DNA of 64,000 nucleotides from DASQMT01 sp963827335 (GCA_963827335.1 CAWHAP010000007.1:1-64000); one strand, 5' to 3'; positions 15,538-24,548 are shown, counted from the stretch's first letter. Program-made: numbers and translations. Notes: a model not told the origin generated them from the sequence alone.

Positions 15538-17532
15538 TCAGGTGGCGACAAGGCGGACCCGGGTCCGCCGTTCGCTCTCGAGCAGCGCCAGCACGGCATC
15601 GGCCGGGAGCGGCCGGGCGAGGTGGAAGCCCTGGGCGAGATCGCAGCCGAGCGCGGCGAGGCGGAGCCAGGTCGCGGCGGACTCGACGCCCTCCGCGACG
15701 ACGCGGAGGCCGAGGTTGTGGGCGAGCTCGATGGTCGAGCGGACGATCGCCTCGTCGGCTTCGTCCTCGTCCATGTCGAGCACGAAGGACTTGTCGATCT
15801 TGATCGTGTCGACGGGCAGCCGCTTGAGGTGCGCGAGCGACGAGTAGCCGGTGCCGAAGTCGTCGACGGAGAGCCCGACGCCCACCGCCGCGAGCCGGTC
15901 GAGCGTCTCGCGCGCGCGCTCCGGGTCGTGCATGAGCATCGACTCGGTGATCTCGAGCTCGAGGCACGCCGGCGGCACGGCGTGCCGGGCGAGCAGCTGC
16001 GGGATCTCCTCCGCGAGGCGCGCGTCGAGGAACGAGCGCGCGGAGAGGTTCACGGCGATCGTGAGGTCGTGGCCGAGGGCGCGCCACGCGGCGACCCGCT
16101 CGAGCGCGGTGCCGAGCGCCGACGTCGTGAGCGCGATGATCAGGCCGGTCTGCTCGGCGATCGGGATGAACTCGACGGGGTCCACCGTGCCCAGCTCGGG
16201 ATGCTCCCAGCGGGCGAGCGCCTCGACGCCCACGATCCGGCCCGTGCGCAGCTCGGCCTTCGGCTGGAAGGCGAGCACGAGCTCGCCGCGCTCGATCGCG
16301 CCGCGCAGGTCGGCGGCGAGCGCCAGGCGGCGCGGGCTGTGATGATCCTGGCTCGGCTCGAACGTCGCATGGCCGCTCGAGGCGCCCTTCGCGGCGTACA
16401 TGGCGATGTCGGCGCGCTGGATCAGCGTCTCCACGTCGCTCCCGTGCTCGGGGTGGCGCGCGAGGCCGATCGAGCCGCCGACCTGGAGCGAGGTGCCGTC
16501 GACGAGGAAGGGCTCGCGCAATCGGGCCAGCAGGCTCTCGGCGACCGCGGCGGCGTGCCCCTGCCCGACGGCGCCGTGCAGGAGGATCCCGAACTCGTCG
16601 CCGCCCAGCCGGGCGACCGTGTCGCCGTCGCGCAGCGTCGCGCGCAGCCGCGCCCCGACCTCCTGCAGCAGCCGGTCGCCCTGGTGGTGGCCGAGCGTGT
16701 CGTTGATCTCCTTGAAGTGGTTGAGGTCCATCAGCATCACCGTGCAGCTCTCGCCGCGGATCGCCTCCTCGACGCGCTCGCGGAAGAGCACGCGGTTGGG
16801 CAGGCCGGTGAGGGCGTCGTGGACGGCCTGGTGCTCCTTGGCGATCGCGGCGGTGCCGCCGCGGTGGATCGCGTAGAGCGGCAGGAAGAGGAGCGCGACC
16901 AGCGAGAGCGAGTAGTCGGCGGCGAGCACGATGATCGGTGAGAGGCCGAGCATGAGGCCGGTGGTGGACGCCTCGGCGAACCAGTCGTTGACGAGGTAGC
17001 GCCAGACGTTGGTGCCCTCGACCATCGCCACGACGGCCGCGACGAGCGAGGTGTTGACGATGAAGAACGTGAGCGCCGCCGCGAGGATGGCGGGCACGTC
17101 GGTGGGCTCGAAGTGGAACTGGCCGGAGCGCGGGACGTCCGACAGCACGGAGAGCACGAGGCCCGCGGCGACCACGGCGATCGCGTACTGGGCCATGTTG
17201 AAGGCGATCTTGCGGGGCTGCTTGCGCAGCGCGAGGTCGGCGACGAGGTTGGCCAGGAGCAGGCCCAGGAGCGCGGCCTCGACGCCGCCGGCGATCAGCA
17301 GCGCCATGGCGAACGTCGTCGACGTCGTCGTCTCCCCCTCCGCGCCGCGCGTGTACACCTTGAGCGGCACGAGCTCCCCGAGCAGCGCGCAGGCGGCGAA
17401 CAGCAGCAGCTCGTGCTCGCCGAGCCGGCCGGCCCCGCTGGGCCCGAGCAGCAGCACGCCGCCGCACGCGACCAGCCCGAGGGCGGTCACGACGGCGACG
17501 TAGCCGCTGAGGTGGCGGCTCTGCTTCACCAC
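15538..17532 (-). CDS. membrane GGDEF-EAL protein (c-di-GMP turnover)
   Basis: A 664-residue protein. Residues 1-225 carry about seven membrane segments of a MASE-like sensor. The diguanylate cyclase domain has an intact RLGGDEF (about 312-318) and the phosphodiesterase domain an intact VEALARWEH (about 434), NLSARS, EITES, DDFGTGYSS (about 554) and KIDKSF. Both enzyme sites therefore look functional, although one often dominates. The inhibitory RxxD site before GGDEF is not obvious. GTG starts at 17532 or 17529 are equally possible. It lies between the HxlR gene and a 29-residue small gene on the same strand. The signal sensed is unknown. Confidence 0.92.
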   Translation of the reverse strand: MVKQSRHLSGYVAVVTALGLVACGGVLLLGPSGAGRLGEHELLLFAACALLGELVPLKVYTRGAEGETTTSTTFAMALLIAGGVEAALLGLLLANLVADLALRKQPRKIAFNMAQYAIAVVAAGLVLSVLSDVPRSGQFHFEPTDVPAILAAALTFFIVNTSLVAAVVAMVEGTNVWRYLVNDWFAEASTTGLMLGLSPIIVLAADYSLSLVALLFLPLYAIHRGGTAAIAKEHQAVHDALTGLPNRVLFRERVEEAIRGESCTVMLMDLNHFKEINDTLGHHQGDRLLQEVGARLRATLRDGDTVARLGGDEFGILLHGAVGQGHAAAVAESLLARLREPFLVDGTSLQVGGSIGLARHPEHGSDVETLIQRADIAMYAAKGASSGHATFEPSQDHHSPRRLALAADLRGAIERGELVLAFQPKAELRTGRIVGVEALARWEHPELGTVDPVEFIPIAEQTGLIIALTTSALGTALERVAAWRALGHDLTIAVNLSARSFLDARLAEEIPQLLARHAVPPACLELEITESMLMHDPERARETLDRLAAVGVGLSVDDFGTGYSSLAHLKRLPVDTIKIDKSFVLDMDEDEADEAIVRSTIELAHNLGLRVVAEGVESAATWLRLAALGCDLAQGFHLARPLPADAVLALLESERRTRVRLVAT

Positions 17533-17568
17533 TTCCGTGCGTTCGAGGCGGTCATCGCCGGGCCGTCC

Positions 17569-17658
17569 TTAGCCCCACTTGGAGCCCGCACCGAGACCCT
17601 CGACGAGGATCACGAGCAGACTGGCGGTGAGCGCGACTCGATACAGCTGTCCCTTCAC
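17569..17658 (-). CDS. 29-residue small hydrophobic protein
   Basis: A short reading frame starting with GTG at 17658 and ending with TAA at 17569. It encodes a basic start (MKGQLYR), about 18 hydrophobic residues (VALTASLLVILVEGLGA) and a GSKWG tail. The support is a near-perfect Shine-Dalgarno AAGGAGG (17670-17664) 5 bases before the GTG, the strongest in the window where most starts have none. It is probably a single-span membrane peptide. It lies 36 bases upstream of the GGDEF-EAL gene on the same strand and could be co-transcribed. No known family is recognised. Confidence 0.6.
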   Translation of the reverse strand: MKGQLYRVALTASLLVILVEGLGAGSKWG

Positions 17659-17780
17659 TTGGACCTCCTTGCCTGGTGGATATGGGACACGACCCGCATC
17701 GGCCCTTTGGTCCGGAACTTGAGTGAATGGACAGGTGTCCGAGCGCGTACACGCTCGTCCGTGCCGATCCTCTCTGCACG

Positions 17781-18344
17781 ATGCTGATGCTCGTCGTCAT
17801 CGGGCTGTGCCTGCTGTCCGTGCCGCTCACGGGCGGCCGCCTGTCGCGGCTCGCGGACCTGCGCTGGCGCCTGCCCGGGCTCGCCCTCGGCGGCATCGGC
17901 GTCCAGGTGCTGATCGTCAGCGTCGCGCCGAGCGGCCTCGCCGGCCTGCACGAGGTGCTCCACGTGGTCTCCTACGCGCTGCTCGGCGGGTTCGCCTGGG
18001 CGAACCGGCGGATCGCCGGCGTGCCCGTCGTGCTCGCGGGGGGCGCGCTCAACGCGCTCGTGATCGTCGCGAACGGCGGCGTCATGCCCGCCGACCCGTC
18101 CGTCGCGCACGCGGCGGCCAACCACGCCGCGCCGGGTGAGTTCATCAACTCGGCGGGCGACGCCGCCGCGCGCCTCGGGTTCCTGGGCGACGTGCTGGCC
18201 ACCCCGGACGGGCTGCCGCTGCAGAACGTCTACAGCCCCGGTGACCTGGTGCTGATCGCCGGCCTGCTGATCCTCGTGCACGTCGCGTGCCGTCAGACGC
18301 AGAACGCGGCGAGCTCGCGCGCCAGGCCCACCGGGTCGTCGTAG
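17781..18344 (+). CDS. DUF5317 family membrane protein
   Basis: A 187-residue integral membrane protein with five to six hydrophobic segments. MLMLVVIGLCLLSVPL, then GGRLSRLADLRWRLPGLA and later ALVIVANGGVMPADP, fit DUF5317. I start it at the ATG 17781, which begins the first membrane helix; an in-frame ATG at 17727 would add 18 residues without family support. It is divergent from the small gene at 17569-17658, with 122 bases between. Its 3' end overlaps the convergent hydrolase-like gene by 52 bases. Function is unknown. Confidence 0.75.
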   Translation: MLMLVVIGLCLLSVPLTGGRLSRLADLRWRLPGLALGGIGVQVLIVSVAPSGLAGLHEVLHVVSYALLGGFAWANRRIAGVPVVLAGGALNALVIVANGGVMPADPSVAHAAANHAAPGEFINSAGDAAARLGFLGDVLATPDGLPLQNVYSPGDLVLIAGLLILVHVACRQTQNAASSRARPTGSS

Positions 18345-19123
18345 GCGAGCAGGAACCCGGTCCCGGGCAGCACGCGCAGGATCGCGTCGGGCAGCAGGTC
18401 GCGCGCCTCCTCGGCGATCGCGAGCGGATGCAGCGCGTCCTCGTCGGCCCACAGCAGCAGCACCGGCACGTCGATCAGCCGGTAGGCGTCGAGCAGCTCG
18501 GGCTGGTGGTGCGGCCAGCGCCGCACCGCCTTGCTCCAGGCGCGGGCGCGGTTCACGTTGCCGCCGAGGTCCATCGTGGCGTGGCGGACGAGGTCGCGCG
18601 CCGCCGGGTTGCCGCGCGCGGAGAGGGCGGGGCCCTTGGAGGGCCGGAAGGCGAGCCGTGCGGCGTGCGAGGCGACGCGGTCGAGCCCGGGCACCGCCGC
18701 GGCGTGCGCGGCGGCCCGGGCCCCGCGCGCCGCGCGCACCGGCGGGCGGTGCAGCGGCGAGGACATGAGCACGAGCCGGCCGGGCGTGAGCTGGCGCGAC
18801 AGCACCGCGCGCAGCAGCAGCAATGCGCCCGTCTCGTGCCCGCCGACCAGCGGCCGGGGCCCGCAGGTGTCGCGCACGAAGCCGGCCAGCACCTCGGCGA
18901 GCCAGTCCGGCGCGTAGGAGTGGCGCGGCCGGTCCTCGGAGTCGCCGTGGAGCGGCAGGTCGGGCAGGACGAGCCGGAAGCGGTCGCCCAGCTCCTCGAC
19001 GAGCGGCTCGAACTCGCGGTGCGACAGCCCCGCGGAGTGCACCAGCGCGAGCGGCGGGCCGGTGCCGGCCTCGCGATACGCGATGCGCGCTCCGTCGGGA
19101 TGGTGGTAGAGGCGGAGCTTCAC
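18293..19123 (-). CDS. alpha/beta-hydrolase-fold protein lacking catalytic residues
   Basis: A 276-residue protein with the alpha/beta-hydrolase layout: PPLALVHSAGLSHREFEPLV, LVLPDLPLHGDS, and strand VPVLLLWADEDALHP with the acid. Two of three catalytic residues are missing. The nucleophile elbow GxSxG reads GHETG (Glu instead of Ser), and the histidine loop reads PGTGFLLAYDDP (Phe where His belongs). It is thus probably a pseudoenzyme or a binding protein. The reading frame is intact and codon use is normal, so it is not a decayed gene. It starts 27 bases from the divergent MATE gene, and overlaps the convergent DUF5317 gene. Confidence 0.8.
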   Translation of the reverse strand: MKLRLYHHPDGARIAYREAGTGPPLALVHSAGLSHREFEPLVEELGDRFRLVLPDLPLHGDSEDRPRHSYAPDWLAEVLAGFVRDTCGPRPLVGGHETGALLLLRAVLSRQLTPGRLVLMSSPLHRPPVRAARGARAAAHAAAVPGLDRVASHAARLAFRPSKGPALSARGNPAARDLVRHATMDLGGNVNRARAWSKAVRRWPHHQPELLDAYRLIDVPVLLLWADEDALHPLAIAEEARDLLPDAILRVLPGTGFLLAYDDPVGLARELAAFCV

Positions 19124-19150
19124 GCGCTGCCGATCGTAGAGTCAGCGGCC

Positions 19151-20443
19151 GTGCTGCGCCGCTCGCCCTACGACCGCGAGATCGTGCGGCTGGCCGTGCC
19201 GGCGCTCGGCGCGCTCGCCGCCGAGCCGCTCTACGTGCTCGTCGACACGGCGATCGTCGGGCATCTCGGCACGGCGCAGCTCGCCTCGCTGGCGATCGCG
19301 GCGACGGTGCTGACGACCGCGTTCACGGTGTTCAACTTCCTCACGTACGGCACGACGGCGCAGGTCGCGCGCCTGCACGGCGCGGGCCGCGGCGACGAGG
19401 CGGCGACGCTCGGCGCGCAGGCGCAGTGGCTGTCGCTGGCCATCGGCGCGGTCCTGCTCGCCGCCGTGCTCGCGCTCGCGCGGCCGCTCGCCGGGCTGAT
19501 GGGCGCCGAGGGGGAGGTCGCCGACGGCGCCGTGACGTACCTGCGCATCGCGGCGCTCGGCGCGCCGGCCTTCATGCTCGCGAGCGCGGGGCAGGGCTAC
19601 CTGCGCGGCGTGGGCGACCTGGCGACGCCGCTCAGGATCCTCGTGGCCGCGCATGCCGTGAACGTCGTGCTCGAGCTGCTGTTCGTCTACGGCTTCGACT
19701 GGGGCCTCGCCGGCTCGGCGTGGGGCACGGTGATCGCGCAGGCCGGGATGGGTCTGGCGTTCCTCGCCGTCCAGCTGCGCGCGGGCTGGGAGCGCCCACA
19801 TCCGGCGCGGATGCGGGCGCTCATGCGGGTGGGCGCGCACATCGCCGTGCGCACGACCGCGCTGCTCGGCGCGTTCCTGGTCGCCTCGGCCGTGCTCGCG
19901 CGCGTCGGCTCGGCCGCCCTCGGCGCGCACCAGATCGCCTTCCAGCTGTTCGTCTTCCTCGCGCTCGTGCTCGACGCGCTGGCGATCGCGGCGCAGGTGA
20001 TGGTCGGGCGGATGCTGGGGGCGGGCGACGCGGCCGGCGCCCGGGCCGCGGCCGGTCGCATGATCGTGCTCTCGGCGCTGCTCGGCGCGGTCTTCGGGCT
20101 CGTCCTGCTGGCGCTCGGCGACGCGATCCCGCGGCTGTTCACCCCGGACGCGGCGGTCGTGGCGCAGGCGCACGAGATCTGGTGGCTGTTCGCGCTGCTG
20201 ATGCCGCTCAACGGTGCGGTGTTCGCGCTCGACGGCATCCTCATCGGCGCGGGCGACACCCGCTTCCTGATGTGGGGCATGCTCGCCGCCTCCGCCGTCT
20301 ACATCCCGGTCGCGCTGCTCGCGCTGGACCGCGGTTGGGGGATCGCGGGCGTGTGGTGGGGCCTGGCCGCGCTCATCGCGGTCCGGCTGGCGACGTGCGG
20401 GCTGCGCTTCGCATCGAACCGCTGGGCGCTCACCGGCGCGTAA
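19151..20443 (+). CDS. MATE-family efflux transporter (DinF-like)
   Basis: A 430-residue transporter with about 12 membrane helices in two similar halves, as in MATE proteins that export organic cations or drugs in exchange for sodium ions or protons. The first helix region AVPALGALAAEPLYVLVDTAIVGHLG is the classic MATE start and is close to DinF-type members. The second half has GAHQIAFQLFVFLALVLDALA. I start it at GTG 19151; box TAGAGT (19137-19142) ends 8 bases before. It is divergent from the hydrolase-like gene with only 27 bases between starts. A repeat element begins 3 bases after its TAA. Confidence 0.92.
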   Translation: MLRRSPYDREIVRLAVPALGALAAEPLYVLVDTAIVGHLGTAQLASLAIAATVLTTAFTVFNFLTYGTTAQVARLHGAGRGDEAATLGAQAQWLSLAIGAVLLAAVLALARPLAGLMGAEGEVADGAVTYLRIAALGAPAFMLASAGQGYLRGVGDLATPLRILVAAHAVNVVLELLFVYGFDWGLAGSAWGTVIAQAGMGLAFLAVQLRAGWERPHPARMRALMRVGAHIAVRTTALLGAFLVASAVLARVGSAALGAHQIAFQLFVFLALVLDALAIAAQVMVGRMLGAGDAAGARAAAGRMIVLSALLGAVFGLVLLALGDAIPRLFTPDAAVVAQAHEIWWLFALLMPLNGAVFALDGILIGAGDTRFLMWGMLAASAVYIPVALLALDRGWGIAGVWWGLAALIAVRLATCGLRFASNRWALTGA

Positions 20444-20445
20444 GA

Positions 20446-20552
20446 GGGCGAAGCCCGGTCACGACCGGGCCGAGGCGAAGCCGGTGACGAGGCGCCAGCC
20501 GAGGCAGATTGTCCGGCGTCGTTCTCAGAACGCCGTCGGATGACCGGCGGAG
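20446..20552. repeat. dispersed palindromic repeat, copy 1, with nested 40-base unit
   Basis: It starts 3 bases after the MATE stop. The left end AGGGCGAAGCCCGGTCA and right end GACC.GCGGAGC match those of the element at 62016-62089, and the inner part around GTCCGGC also matches. GCCCGGTC-AC-GACCGGGC (20453-20470) is a perfect hairpin. Between the shared parts is an extra unit, 20471-20508, absent from copy 2 but nearly the same as the insertion in the GGDEF-EAL gene at 39193-39232. It may act as a terminator as well. Confidence 0.6.
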
Positions 20553-20565
20553 CTACCCTCGCCGT

Positions 20566-20952
20566 ATGCGCCGCCTCGCGACGTCTTGCGTGCTGGCCGT
20601 GCTCGCCGTCACGCCGGCGGCGCTCGCGCAGACGGGCGGGTCGGATCCCTTCGGCCCGCTGCCCCAGCCGCCGGCGGCGGAGACGCCGACGCCGACGCCG
20701 GACCCGTCGATCGAGGCGCAGCAGGACACGGACCGCACGCTGCTCTTCGTGATCGGCGGCGGCCTGGTGATCCTCTTCGTCGTCATCGGCCGCGTGATCA
20801 CGCGCGACGCGAAGCAGACCCTGCACGAGCAGGGCCGCGACGAGCCGGACCGGCCGCGCGACCAGGGCCCGCACCGCCACGCGAAGCAGACGAAGGCCAA
20901 GGCGCGCGCGAAGACCAGGGCGCAGCGCGCCGCCCGGCGCCACAACCGCTAG
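20566..20952 (+). CDS. single-pass membrane protein with signal-like N-terminus and basic tail
   Basis: A 128-residue protein. It has a signal peptide (RRLATSCVLAVLAVTPAALAQ), a Pro/Thr-rich outer stretch with PTPTPDPS, one membrane helix (TLLFVIGGGLVILFVVIGRVI) and a strongly basic C-terminus rich in Lys, Arg and Ala, presumably cytoplasmic. This is the build of a small anchored membrane protein; no family is recognised. ATG 20566, with TACCCT (20554-20559) ending 6 bases before. The stop overlaps that of the convergent gene by 4 bases. The basic tail might contact nucleic acid or lipid heads, which is a guess. Confidence 0.7.
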   Translation: MRRLATSCVLAVLAVTPAALAQTGGSDPFGPLPQPPAAETPTPTPDPSIEAQQDTDRTLLFVIGGGLVILFVVIGRVITRDAKQTLHEQGRDEPDRPRDQGPHRHAKQTKAKARAKTRAQRAARRHNR

Positions 20953-21404
20953 CCGGCGGGCGCGACCACCAGGTTGCGGACGCGCAGCACGGCGCGGTCG
21001 CGCGGCAGGACGTCGAGCGGGCGCTCGAACCCGGTGAACGTGCCGCGGCCGCGGTAGTCGGCGATCCGGGCCAGCTCGCGGCCGCGGGCGAAGACGAAGA
21101 CCTGGCCGAGGCTGCCGAACGGCAGGTCGCCCTTGTACTCGCTGCCGAGCGCGGCCGACACGGCCGAGCGCGCCGTGCCGGGCGCCACGATCAGCACGCG
21201 GTCCCACGGGAAGTCCGCCAGCGCCGCCAGGTCGACGGTGCCGTCCCCCTCCTCCTCGGCGAGCTGGATCGCCCGCGTCAGGTCCTCGGCGAGGAGGTTG
21301 TCGACCGCCACCCGGTCCTCGGACCGGGTCAGGAACACCACCGCACCGAAGATCACGAAGGCGGCGGCGAGCAGGGCGCCGACGCCGAGCAGCGCCCGCG
21401 TCAT
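20949..21404 (-). CDS. membrane-anchored protein of unknown function
   Basis: A 151-residue protein with one N-terminal membrane helix (ALLGVGALLAAAFVIFGAVVFL) and an outer domain of about 120 residues. The domain ends in strands DYRGRGTFTGFERPLDVLPR and VLRVRNLVVAPAG. I recognise no family. PWDRVLIVAPGTARSAVSAALG may be a small alpha/beta unit. ATG 21404 is chosen; another in-frame ATG is at 21416. It is divergent from ileS with 24 bases between starts, and convergent with the gene before. Similar short lipoprotein-like proteins are common in actinobacteria, but nothing specific can be said. Confidence 0.65.
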   Translation of the reverse strand: MTRALLGVGALLAAAFVIFGAVVFLTRSEDRVAVDNLLAEDLTRAIQLAEEEGDGTVDLAALADFPWDRVLIVAPGTARSAVSAALGSEYKGDLPFGSLGQVFVFARGRELARIADYRGRGTFTGFERPLDVLPRDRAVLRVRNLVVAPAG

Positions 21405-21428
21405 CCCACCTATCATCCCCGATCCGCC

Positions 21429-24400
21429 ATGAGCCCCGTGCACGAGCCGCTCCCGCCCAACGTCTCCTTCCCCGCGCTGGAGGAGCAGGTGCTGGCGCGC
21501 TGGCGCGAGCGCGACATCTTCAAGGCGTCCATGCGCAACCGCGAGGGCGGGCCGCCGTTCGTCTTCTACGAGGGCCCGCCGACCGCGAACGGCTACCCCG
21601 GCTCCCACCACGTCCTGGCGCGCGTGTTCAAGGACGTCTTCCCGCGCTACAAGACGATGACCGGCCACTACGTCGAGCGCAAGGCCGGCTGGGACACGCA
21701 CGGCCTGCCGGTCGAGATCGCCGTGGAGCAGCAGCTCGGCTTCAAGAGCAAGGCCGACATCGAGCGCTACGGCATCGCCGAGTTCAACGCGAAGTGCCGC
21801 GCGGCGGTGCTCGAGCACCTCGAGGACTGGCGCGCGCTGACCGAGCGGATCGCCTACTGGGTCGACCTGGACGACGCGTACTACACGCTCGACCCCGGCT
21901 ACGTCGAGTCCGTCTGGTGGGCGCTCAAGACGATGTGGGACCGCGACCTGCTCTATCAGGGCAACAAGGTCGTGCCGTACTGCCCGCGCGACGGCACCGC
22001 GCTCTCCTCGCACGAGGTCGCCCAGGGCTACAAGGACGTCGAGGACCCGTCGGTGTTCGTGCGCTTCCCGGTCACGAGCCCGGCCGGCGCGCTGCGCGCC
22101 GGCGACGTGCTGCTCGTGTGGACGACGACCCCCTGGACGCTCGTGTCCAACGCGGCCGTCGCCGTCGACCCGGCGCTGACCTACGTGCGGGCCGAGGGCG
22201 GCGAGGTGCTGGCCGAGGCGCTCGTCGAGCGCGTGCTCGGCGCGGACGCCGTCGTCGCCGACCGCTTCACCGGCGCGGAGATGCTCGGCGCGGGCTACGA
22301 GCCGCCGTTCCCGTTCATCGCGGCCGACGCCTACGGCGAGAAGGGCCACACCGTGCTGCCCGCGGACTTCGTGAGCGCGGAGGACGGCACCGGCATCGTG
22401 CACACCGCGATCGCGTTCGGCGAGGAGGACTTCCGGCTCGGCGCCGAGCAGGGCCTCGCCGTGGTCAACCCGGTGCGGCTCGACGGCACCTACGACGAGC
22501 GGATCGGGCCGTACGCCGGCCGCTACGTCAAGGACGCCGACGCCGACCTGACCGAGGACCTGCGCGCTCGCGCCCGGATCCACCGGGCCGGGCGGATCCT
22601 GCACGCCTACCCGCACTGCTGGCGCTGCGGCACGCCGCTGATCTACTACGCCAAGCCGTCCTGGTACATCCGCACGTCGGCGATGCGCGAGCGGCTGCTC
22701 GCGGCCAACGAGACCGTCACCTGGCACCCCCCGCACATCAAGCACGGCCGCTTCGGCAAGTGGCTGGAGAACAACGTCGACTGGGCGATCTCGCGCGAGC
22801 GCTACTGGGGCACGCCGCTCCCGGTCTGGCGCTGCGAGCAGGGACACACGGAGGCCGTCGGCTCGTTCGCCGAGGTCGAGGAGCGCTCGGGCAAGCCGCT
22901 GCCCGACCCGCACCGGCCCTACGTCGACGAGCACACCTGGGCCTGCGCGGAGTGCGGCGGCGAGATGCGCCGCGTGCCGGAGGTGATCGACGTCTGGTTC
23001 GACTCCGGCTCGATGCCCTTCGCCCAGCGCCACGCGCCGTTCGAGAACGAGGAGCACTTCCGGCGCACGTTCCCGGCCGACTACATCTGCGAGGCGATCG
23101 ACCAGACCCGCGGCTGGTTCTACTCGCTGATCGCCATCTCCACGCTGCTGTTCGACCGCGCGCCGTACCGCACCGTGCTCTGCCTCGGCCACATCGCCGA
23201 CCCGCAGGGCAAGAAGATGTCGAAGTCGCTCGGCAACATCGTCGTGCCGTGGGAGGTCATCCAGCGCCACGGGGCCGACGCGTTCCGGTGGTACTACCTG
23301 ACGTCCAAGCAGCCCTGGGACGGCTACCTGTTCTCGACGGAGACGGTCGGCGAGTCCGTGCGCCAGTTCCTGCTCCAGCTCTGGAACACGTACGGCTTCT
23401 ACGTCCTCTACGCGAACGCGAACGAGATCACGGACGTCGGCGAGCCGGAGACCGAGCTCGACCGCTGGGCGGTCTCGCGGCTCAACGCGACGATCGCCGA
23501 GGTCCGCGAGCGGATGGAGGACTACGACGCCACGCGCGCGGGCCAGGCGATCGCGGCGTACGTCGACGAGCTCTCGAACTGGTACGTCCGGCGCTCGCGC
23601 CGGCGCTTCTGGGACGGCGACCCCGCCGCGTTCGGGACGCTCAAGCACGCGCTCGTCGAGGTCACGAAGCTGCTCGCGCCGTTCACGCCCTTCGTCGCCG
23701 ACGCGATCTTCGAGAACCTCACCCAAAGGACTTCGTCCTCGGGCACAGGTGAGGGCGGGCTGCCCAGCGTGCACCTCGCCGACTTCCCGGAGGCCGGCCC
23801 GCGCGACGTCGGGCTCGAGACGGCGATGGCCGTGGCGCGCGAGACGGTCCGGCTCGGCCTCGCGGCCCGCGGGCACGGCAAGCTCAAGGTGCGCCAGCCC
23901 CTGCGCGCGGCGGTGATCGTGGCGGCCGGCGAGGAGCGCGCGGCGATCGAGCGGCTCGAGGCGACCGTGCGCGAGGAGCTCAACGTCAAGGAGCTGCGGT
24001 TCGTCTCCGAGGCGGGCGAGCTCGGCTCCTACGACGTCAAGCCCAACTACCGCGCGCTCGGGCCGCGCTTCGGCAAGCACATGCCGCAGGTGGCGGCGGC
24101 GGTGGCGGCGCTCGACCCCGCCCACGTCGCCGCGGCGCTGCGCGACGGCGGGCGGGTCGGCATCAACGTCGACGGCCACGAGCACGAGCTCGGCCCCGAC
24201 GACCTGACGCTCGCCATGCAGCCCCTTGCGGGCTACCAGCTCGAGCGCGAGGGCTCGCACGCCGTCGCGCTGGAGCTCGAGCTCGACGACGAGCTGCGCC
24301 GCGAGGGCCTGGCGCGCGAGCTCGTGCACGCGATCCAGAACGCCCGCAAGGGCGCCGGACTGCAGGTCGAGGACCGGATCGAGCTCGACCTCGGCGGCGA

Positions 24401-24548
24401 CGACGAGCTGCTGGCCGCCGCGCGCGACCACGAGGCCTACGTCGCCGAGGAGACGCTGGCGGTGCGCGTGACGGACGACGGCGCCGAGGGCGGCACCGAC
24501 GCGGTCATCGAGGGCCGCCCGCTGCGGATCGCGCTGCGGCGCGCCTGA
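21429..24548 (+). CDS. ileS: isoleucyl-tRNA synthetase
   Basis: A 1039-residue class I synthetase that charges tRNA-Ile in the cytoplasm. The ATP-binding HIGH-type motif reads PTANGYPGSHHVLARVFKD, as in the long form of IleRS. KMSKS is intact (KKMSKSLGN, about 597), and the editing domain (CP1) lies between. WCGTP-like RCGTPLIYY and the anticodon-binding helical domain follow. Odd: around residues 765-776 (QRTSSSGTGEGG), near the end of the anticodon domain, lies an insertion with rare codons and a hairpin (see the repeat at 23722-23755). The rest uses GC-ending codons. ATG 21429 opens MSPVHEPLPPNVSFP. Confidence 0.95.
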   Translation: MSPVHEPLPPNVSFPALEEQVLARWRERDIFKASMRNREGGPPFVFYEGPPTANGYPGSHHVLARVFKDVFPRYKTMTGHYVERKAGWDTHGLPVEIAVEQQLGFKSKADIERYGIAEFNAKCRAAVLEHLEDWRALTERIAYWVDLDDAYYTLDPGYVESVWWALKTMWDRDLLYQGNKVVPYCPRDGTALSSHEVAQGYKDVEDPSVFVRFPVTSPAGALRAGDVLLVWTTTPWTLVSNAAVAVDPALTYVRAEGGEVLAEALVERVLGADAVVADRFTGAEMLGAGYEPPFPFIAADAYGEKGHTVLPADFVSAEDGTGIVHTAIAFGEEDFRLGAEQGLAVVNPVRLDGTYDERIGPYAGRYVKDADADLTEDLRARARIHRAGRILHAYPHCWRCGTPLIYYAKPSWYIRTSAMRERLLAANETVTWHPPHIKHGRFGKWLENNVDWAISRERYWGTPLPVWRCEQGHTEAVGSFAEVEERSGKPLPDPHRPYVDEHTWACAECGGEMRRVPEVIDVWFDSGSMPFAQRHAPFENEEHFRRTFPADYICEAIDQTRGWFYSLIAISTLLFDRAPYRTVLCLGHIADPQGKKMSKSLGNIVVPWEVIQRHGADAFRWYYLTSKQPWDGYLFSTETVGESVRQFLLQLWNTYGFYVLYANANEITDVGEPETELDRWAVSRLNATIAEVRERMEDYDATRAGQAIAAYVDELSNWYVRRSRRRFWDGDPAAFGTLKHALVEVTKLLAPFTPFVADAIFENLTQRTSSSGTGEGGLPSVHLADFPEAGPRDVGLETAMAVARETVRLGLAARGHGKLKVRQPLRAAVIVAAGEERAAIERLEATVREELNVKELRFVSEAGELGSYDVKPNYRALGPRFGKHMPQVAAAVAALDPAHVAAALRDGGRVGINVDGHEHELGPDDLTLAMQPLAGYQLEREGSHAVALELELDDELRREGLARELVHAIQNARKGAGLQVEDRIELDLGGDDELLAAARDHEAYVAEETLAVRVTDDGAEGGTDAVIEGRPLRIALRRA
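23722..23755 (+). repeat. small hairpin element inserted in frame in ileS
   Basis: CCCAAAGGAC (23722-23731), loop TTC, GTCCTCGGG (23735-23743) form a hairpin. The codons across it (CAA AGG ACT TCG TCC TCG GGC ACA GGT) include five that are rare in this window, against nearly uniform G/C-ending codons on both sides. In protein terms it adds about a dozen polar residues between FENL and SVHLADFP, a joint that is variable in the family. It does not match the insertion at 39193-39232. Confidence 0.5.
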
